Of a DNA stretch of 64,000 nt, positions 60,636 to 64,000 are shown one piece after another (the first letter of the stretch is position 1; every line of letters begins with the position of its first letter). Below the pieces are notes generated by a model. That model worked only from the letters and a program-made list of their open reading frames with translations, was not told the origin of the DNA and ran no database searches. The position numbers and the translations under genes were made by a program. Source of the DNA: Artemia franciscana (lineage: Eukaryota > Arthropoda > Branchiopoda > Anostraca > Artemiidae); the NCBI RefSeq assembly GCF_032884065.1, contig NC_088879.1, positions 22,740,038-22,804,037 of the forward strand, read 5' to 3'.

Positions 60636-61446
60636 ATTAACCTAACTCCATTTCTTGAGTGTGGTCGGCATCATACGTAAATACCGAATGATAGATCCTT
60701 ATAGGCTATACAATCACAAAAACAGTGTGATTCCTCGGCGTTAGGTGGGGACTGGGATGCAGAATAGAATAGAATCGAATCAAGAATAGAATCAGAATAG
60801 AATCAAGAATAGAATCATCTGTGAAGTCATGGTCGAATATGAACCCTGAATTGTATACATGCAATAAATTTTACATCTTTTCGAAAAGACCGTTAAATCA
60901 AATAAAAAGAAAAGAACTAAGTATGAAAAATTCAGCGAATTATTATGTACAATTAAGGGTTAATATTTGACCATTAGAGGGGGGGGGTGAAGAAAATTTG
61001 CGAGGAAATTATGGTATATTTGAATTATGGATGAAGTTTTAATTCTAGAGGTATGTTTATTTCTTAGCAATCTGAATAATCAGTTAATTACCCTGAAATC
61101 AAGGAAATTGAAATTTCTTTAACGTAATAAAGCGAGAATTAAGTAATAATGCAAGAAATTAAGAATTTTACTATATTGTCTAGTTCGTAAGGGAGCATTA
61201 ACAAGTCGGTAAATTTGCAGTTTACAACATAATTTAGCTAGGATGAAAGTGAATATGTAGTCTGATGCCTTTTATACTCTTTTATAATTCAAGGTAAATG
61301 TTTAGTTTCGTCACAAGCTGTCTAAAGTCCGTATCACTGCATATAGCAAGATATCTGATGATCGCATATTGTTTCTTTGTCATTATTAGAGAAGCGCATC
61401 CATTTTTTAGCTTTCTAAAATCCCCCTCCAACGAGACTAACAAGTG
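60636..61446. other. Unassigned stretch with a GAATA/GAATC microsatellite
   Basis: 60760-60815 is an irregular AGAATAGAATC repeat. The remainder is AT-rich with no recognised content. Confidence 0.5.
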
Positions 61447-62770
61447 CTAAGAGCTCATATGACACTTGTGACGAGGCAAGAAGAGCTAAGAGCCGAGAGA
61501 TCATATAGTATGAGCTCTAACAAAATTCTATGAATCAATAGATTGATTTAAAAGGAAAATAAGAGGCTTAATGCCGGTCAGGATTTAAAATAAGAGCTCT
61601 GAGTCACAATGTCCTTCTAAATATCAAAATTCATTAAGATCCGATAATTTTTCCTCTCCCTTTAGCCCCCCAGATGGTCTAATCTGGGAAAATGACTTTA
61701 TCAAGTCAATTTGTTCAGCTCCCTGAAAAGCCTACCGATTTTCATCGTCCTAGCACGTCCAGAAGCACCAAACTCGCCAAATCACTGAACCTCTCCCCCA
61801 AACTCCCCCAAAAAGGGCGAATCCAGTACGGTTCCGTCAATCACGTATCAAGGACATTTGCTTATTCTATCCACCAAGCTTCATCCCGATTCCTCCACTC
61901 CAAGTGTTTTCCAAGATTTCCCCCTTCAACTCCCCCCAATGTCAAAACATCCGGTCGGGATTTGAAATAAGAGCTCTGAGACTTGAATTCCTTCTAAATA
62001 TCAAATTTCATTAAGATCCGATCACTTATTCGTAAGATAAAAATACCCCAATTTTCACGTTTTCCATGAATTCCGGTTTCCCCCTCCAACTCCCCCAATG
62101 TCACAGGATCTGGTCGGAATTTAAAATTAGAGCTTTAAAGCACAAGATCCTTCTAAATATCAAATTTCATTAAGATATGGTCACCTTTCGTAAGTTACAA
62201 ATACCTCAATTTTCAAAATTACCCCCCCCCCCAACTCCACTAAAGAGAGCAGATCCGGTCCGTTTATGTCAGCCACGTATCTTAGACAGGTTTTTATTCT
62301 TCCCATCTAGTTTCATCCTGATCTCACGGCTTTAAGTATTTTCTAAGGTTTCCGGTTCACCCCAACTGCCCCTCCAATTACGCTGGATCCGGTTGAGATT
62401 TAAAATAAGAGATCTGAGTTACGAGGTCCTTCTAGTTCCAAATATTAAGTTTCATGAAGATCCGATCACTCCTTCGTAAGTTAAAAATACGTAATTTTTT
62501 CTAATTTTTCAGAATACCCCCCCCCCAATAGAGCGGATCCGTTCCAATTATGTAAATCACGTATCTAAGACTTCTGCTTATTTTTCCCACCAAGTTTCAT
62601 CCTGATCCCTCCAATCTTAGCGTTTTCCATGATTTTAGGTTCCCCCACCCCAAACGCCCCCCAATGTCACCAGATCCGGTCGGGACTTAAAATAAGACCT
62701 TTGAGACACGATATCCTTCTCGACAGAATTTGCGATTGCTATGTGTCACTTGGTTAATACCAAGTGCCAT
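61447..62770 (-). repeat. Family A interspersed repeat, reversed copy
   Basis: The 3' end of the family comes first in plus-strand order (TGACACTTGTGACGAGGCAA, GAATCAATAGATTGATTTAA). Internal units follow (CCGGTCGGGATTTGAAATAA, CCTTCTAAATATCAAATTTC), and the hairpin end CACTTGGTTAATACCAAGTG lies at 62747-62766. It carries about three internal units. The 92-codon frame at 61692-61970 lies wholly in the repeat and resembles a frame of the copy at 11111-11401, so it is not a gene. Confidence 0.85.
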
Positions 62771-63046
62771 AAAAATGCGTAAAGTGGGCTTGCTTACAGG
62801 TAAGATTACCTATAGAGCGAAGCATATTAGTCCATGAGCCCCGCAGGCAGTGGGGCGAGGTCTGTATTCTATATTTATTCAACAAATAGTGATAAAACTA
62901 AAAGAAAAGAAAAAAAAACCTTAAACAAGCTTTAATAAATAAATATTGAATACAGACCTCGCCCCGCTGCCCACGGGGCTCATGGACTAATAAGCTTCGC
63001 ACTATAGGTAATATTACCTGTAAGCAATCCCACTTTACTCATTTTT
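62771..63046. mobile_element. Foldback MITE, 276 bp
   Basis: 62771-62880 and 62938-63046 are inverted copies (TTAGTCCATGAGCCCCG, GGGGCGAGGTCTGTATTC, CTTACAGGTAA...ATTACCTATAG) around a ~57-bp A-rich spacer. The element abuts the hairpin end of the family A copy without a gap. Confidence 0.8.
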
Positions 63047-63851
63047 AGCTTGCCCCATGGAGGAGGAGGGTCAACCAGAAATGGACGCGCTCCTAGAATT
63101 AGCATTTCTAAGTACTATAGTATGGAAACTATGCTGCTTCGCAGCAGGTTCCAGTTTAGACAGGTGGTTACGAAACTAAACATTTTCCAAAATCAGTAAT
63201 TGCTTCTGAGGTAAATTACAGTGTAAGCCCTTAAAAAGCTAAAAGAGCTTAAAACAGCCCATAGCTTACAAAAGTTTAAAAACACTTTTCTAAGAATTGG
63301 CTAGTGAGGAAAATTGCCATTTATAGCCAGGAATGGTGGCTTAATTATTATTTTCCATTAGTCTTCATACTAAAATGTTACGTTGACAACAAATGTGCAG
63401 GAATTTTTAAAAGAGCTAGAAAGCCCTAAAAATGACGTCAATTTTGCTGCGATGTCATTTTGAGGGGTTCATGCTCTTTTTAAAAATTCCAATAAATTTG
63501 TTTTCAAAATAACATTTTATTGTTTGGACAAAGAAAATAAATAACTACCATATTTGAATCAGATACAAATGGCAATTTTTTTCACAAGGAAGCATTTTTA
63601 GAAATATATTTTTAAACTTTTGATTAAATGGACTGTTTTACCTTTTGAGACCCCCTTAAAGACTCAAAATAAAATCTCCCCCAGAAGACATTATTGAATC
63701 ATGAAAGAGCAAAAAAAAGGCACCAAGTAGCCTAATGTATTAATTTTCATCCTAGCTAAATAATGCTGAAAACTGCAAATTTATCAACAAATCTGTTACC
63801 CCGCGAAGGTATCTCTCCACCCTTTCCCTGCTGAAGTTATTTTTTCCATAA
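63047..63851. other. Unassigned stretch
   Basis: AT-rich, short frames only. A small hairpin lies near 63135 (GCTGCTTCGCAGC). No gene or shared repeat noticed. Confidence 0.4.
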
Positions 63852-64000
63852 CCTAGCCCAACCGAATGGTTAGTGCTCACGACTTGAAACCCTGAGGTCA
63901 GGGGTTTAGGTCCTGGTGTCACTGGTTATTTGGTTTGGGACGGGGGTCAATAGTGTGACTCGGTAAGCTCAGTCGGAGTCGATCCGGTTGTAAATGGGTA
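63852..64000 (+). mobile_element. tRNA-derived SINE, copy 2, cut by window end
   Basis: Same family as 50655-50975: CCGAATGGTTAGTGCTC (A box), GACTTGAAACCCTGAGGTC, GGGGTTTAGGTCC (degenerate B box), TGTCACTGGTTATTTGG, and TTGTAAATGGGTA at the last bases. Confidence 0.7.

Noticed and set aside
61692..61970. 92-codon frame rich in Ser/Pro/Thr
   Set aside because: It lies inside family A, and a similar frame occurs in the copy at 11111-11401 through shared repeat DNA. It has no independent evidence of coding.

Overview
The window looks like nuclear DNA from an arthropod: AT-rich, gene-poor and crowded with decayed transposons, with spliceosomal introns, tRNA-type pol III boxes and long (AT)n arrays. 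The mix of RTE-like LINEs, Helitrons and G-string repeat families reminds me of branchiopod crustaceans such as brine shrimp (Artemia). That is recollection, not something proved here. Nothing bacterial or viral was recognised.

Two host genes are well supported. On the plus strand, three exons (19838-19917, 26688-26871, 30584-30681) join in phase into the C-terminal ~120 residues of a MIP18-family cytosolic Fe-S assembly protein, closest to CIAO2A (galla-1). The first coding exon was not found. On the minus strand, 48496-49695 is an intact 399-codon reading frame for a homologue of Exuperantia, the germ-line mRNA-localisation protein known mainly from insects. It has a 3' splice site just before its ATG and a poly(A) signal 148 bases past the stop.

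Layout. 1-5.7 kb: a possible hAT-like element with a nested G-rich repeat, a decayed Ty3/gypsy reverse transcriptase, a 690-bp tandem duplication, a foldback element and two initiator-tRNA-Met-like sequences. 8.6-11.7 kb: a long interspersed element (family A) with a ~290-bp internal array. 12.7-15.6 kb: a nearly full-length but broken RTE-like LINE on the minus strand. 19.8-30.7 kb: the CIAO2A gene, whose introns hold (AT)n arrays, a Helitron with both ends recognisable, and two antisense LINE fragments. 33.0-34.1 kb: a 92-bp satellite. 34.5-46 kb: paired TIR elements, family B repeats, LINE fragments, (AT)n duplications and a doubly deleted LINE. 46.7-47.3 kb: a 302-bp tandem duplication. 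48.3-49.7 kb: exu. 50.7-64 kb: SINEs, a MITE, a 756-bp near-identical tandem duplication, family B and A copies, and a foldback MITE.

The two genes are functionally unrelated: one matures Fe-S proteins in the cytosol, the other binds mRNA in the germ line. The rest records repeated waves of transposition and local duplication. Most short reading frames in the window are chance or lie inside repeats.
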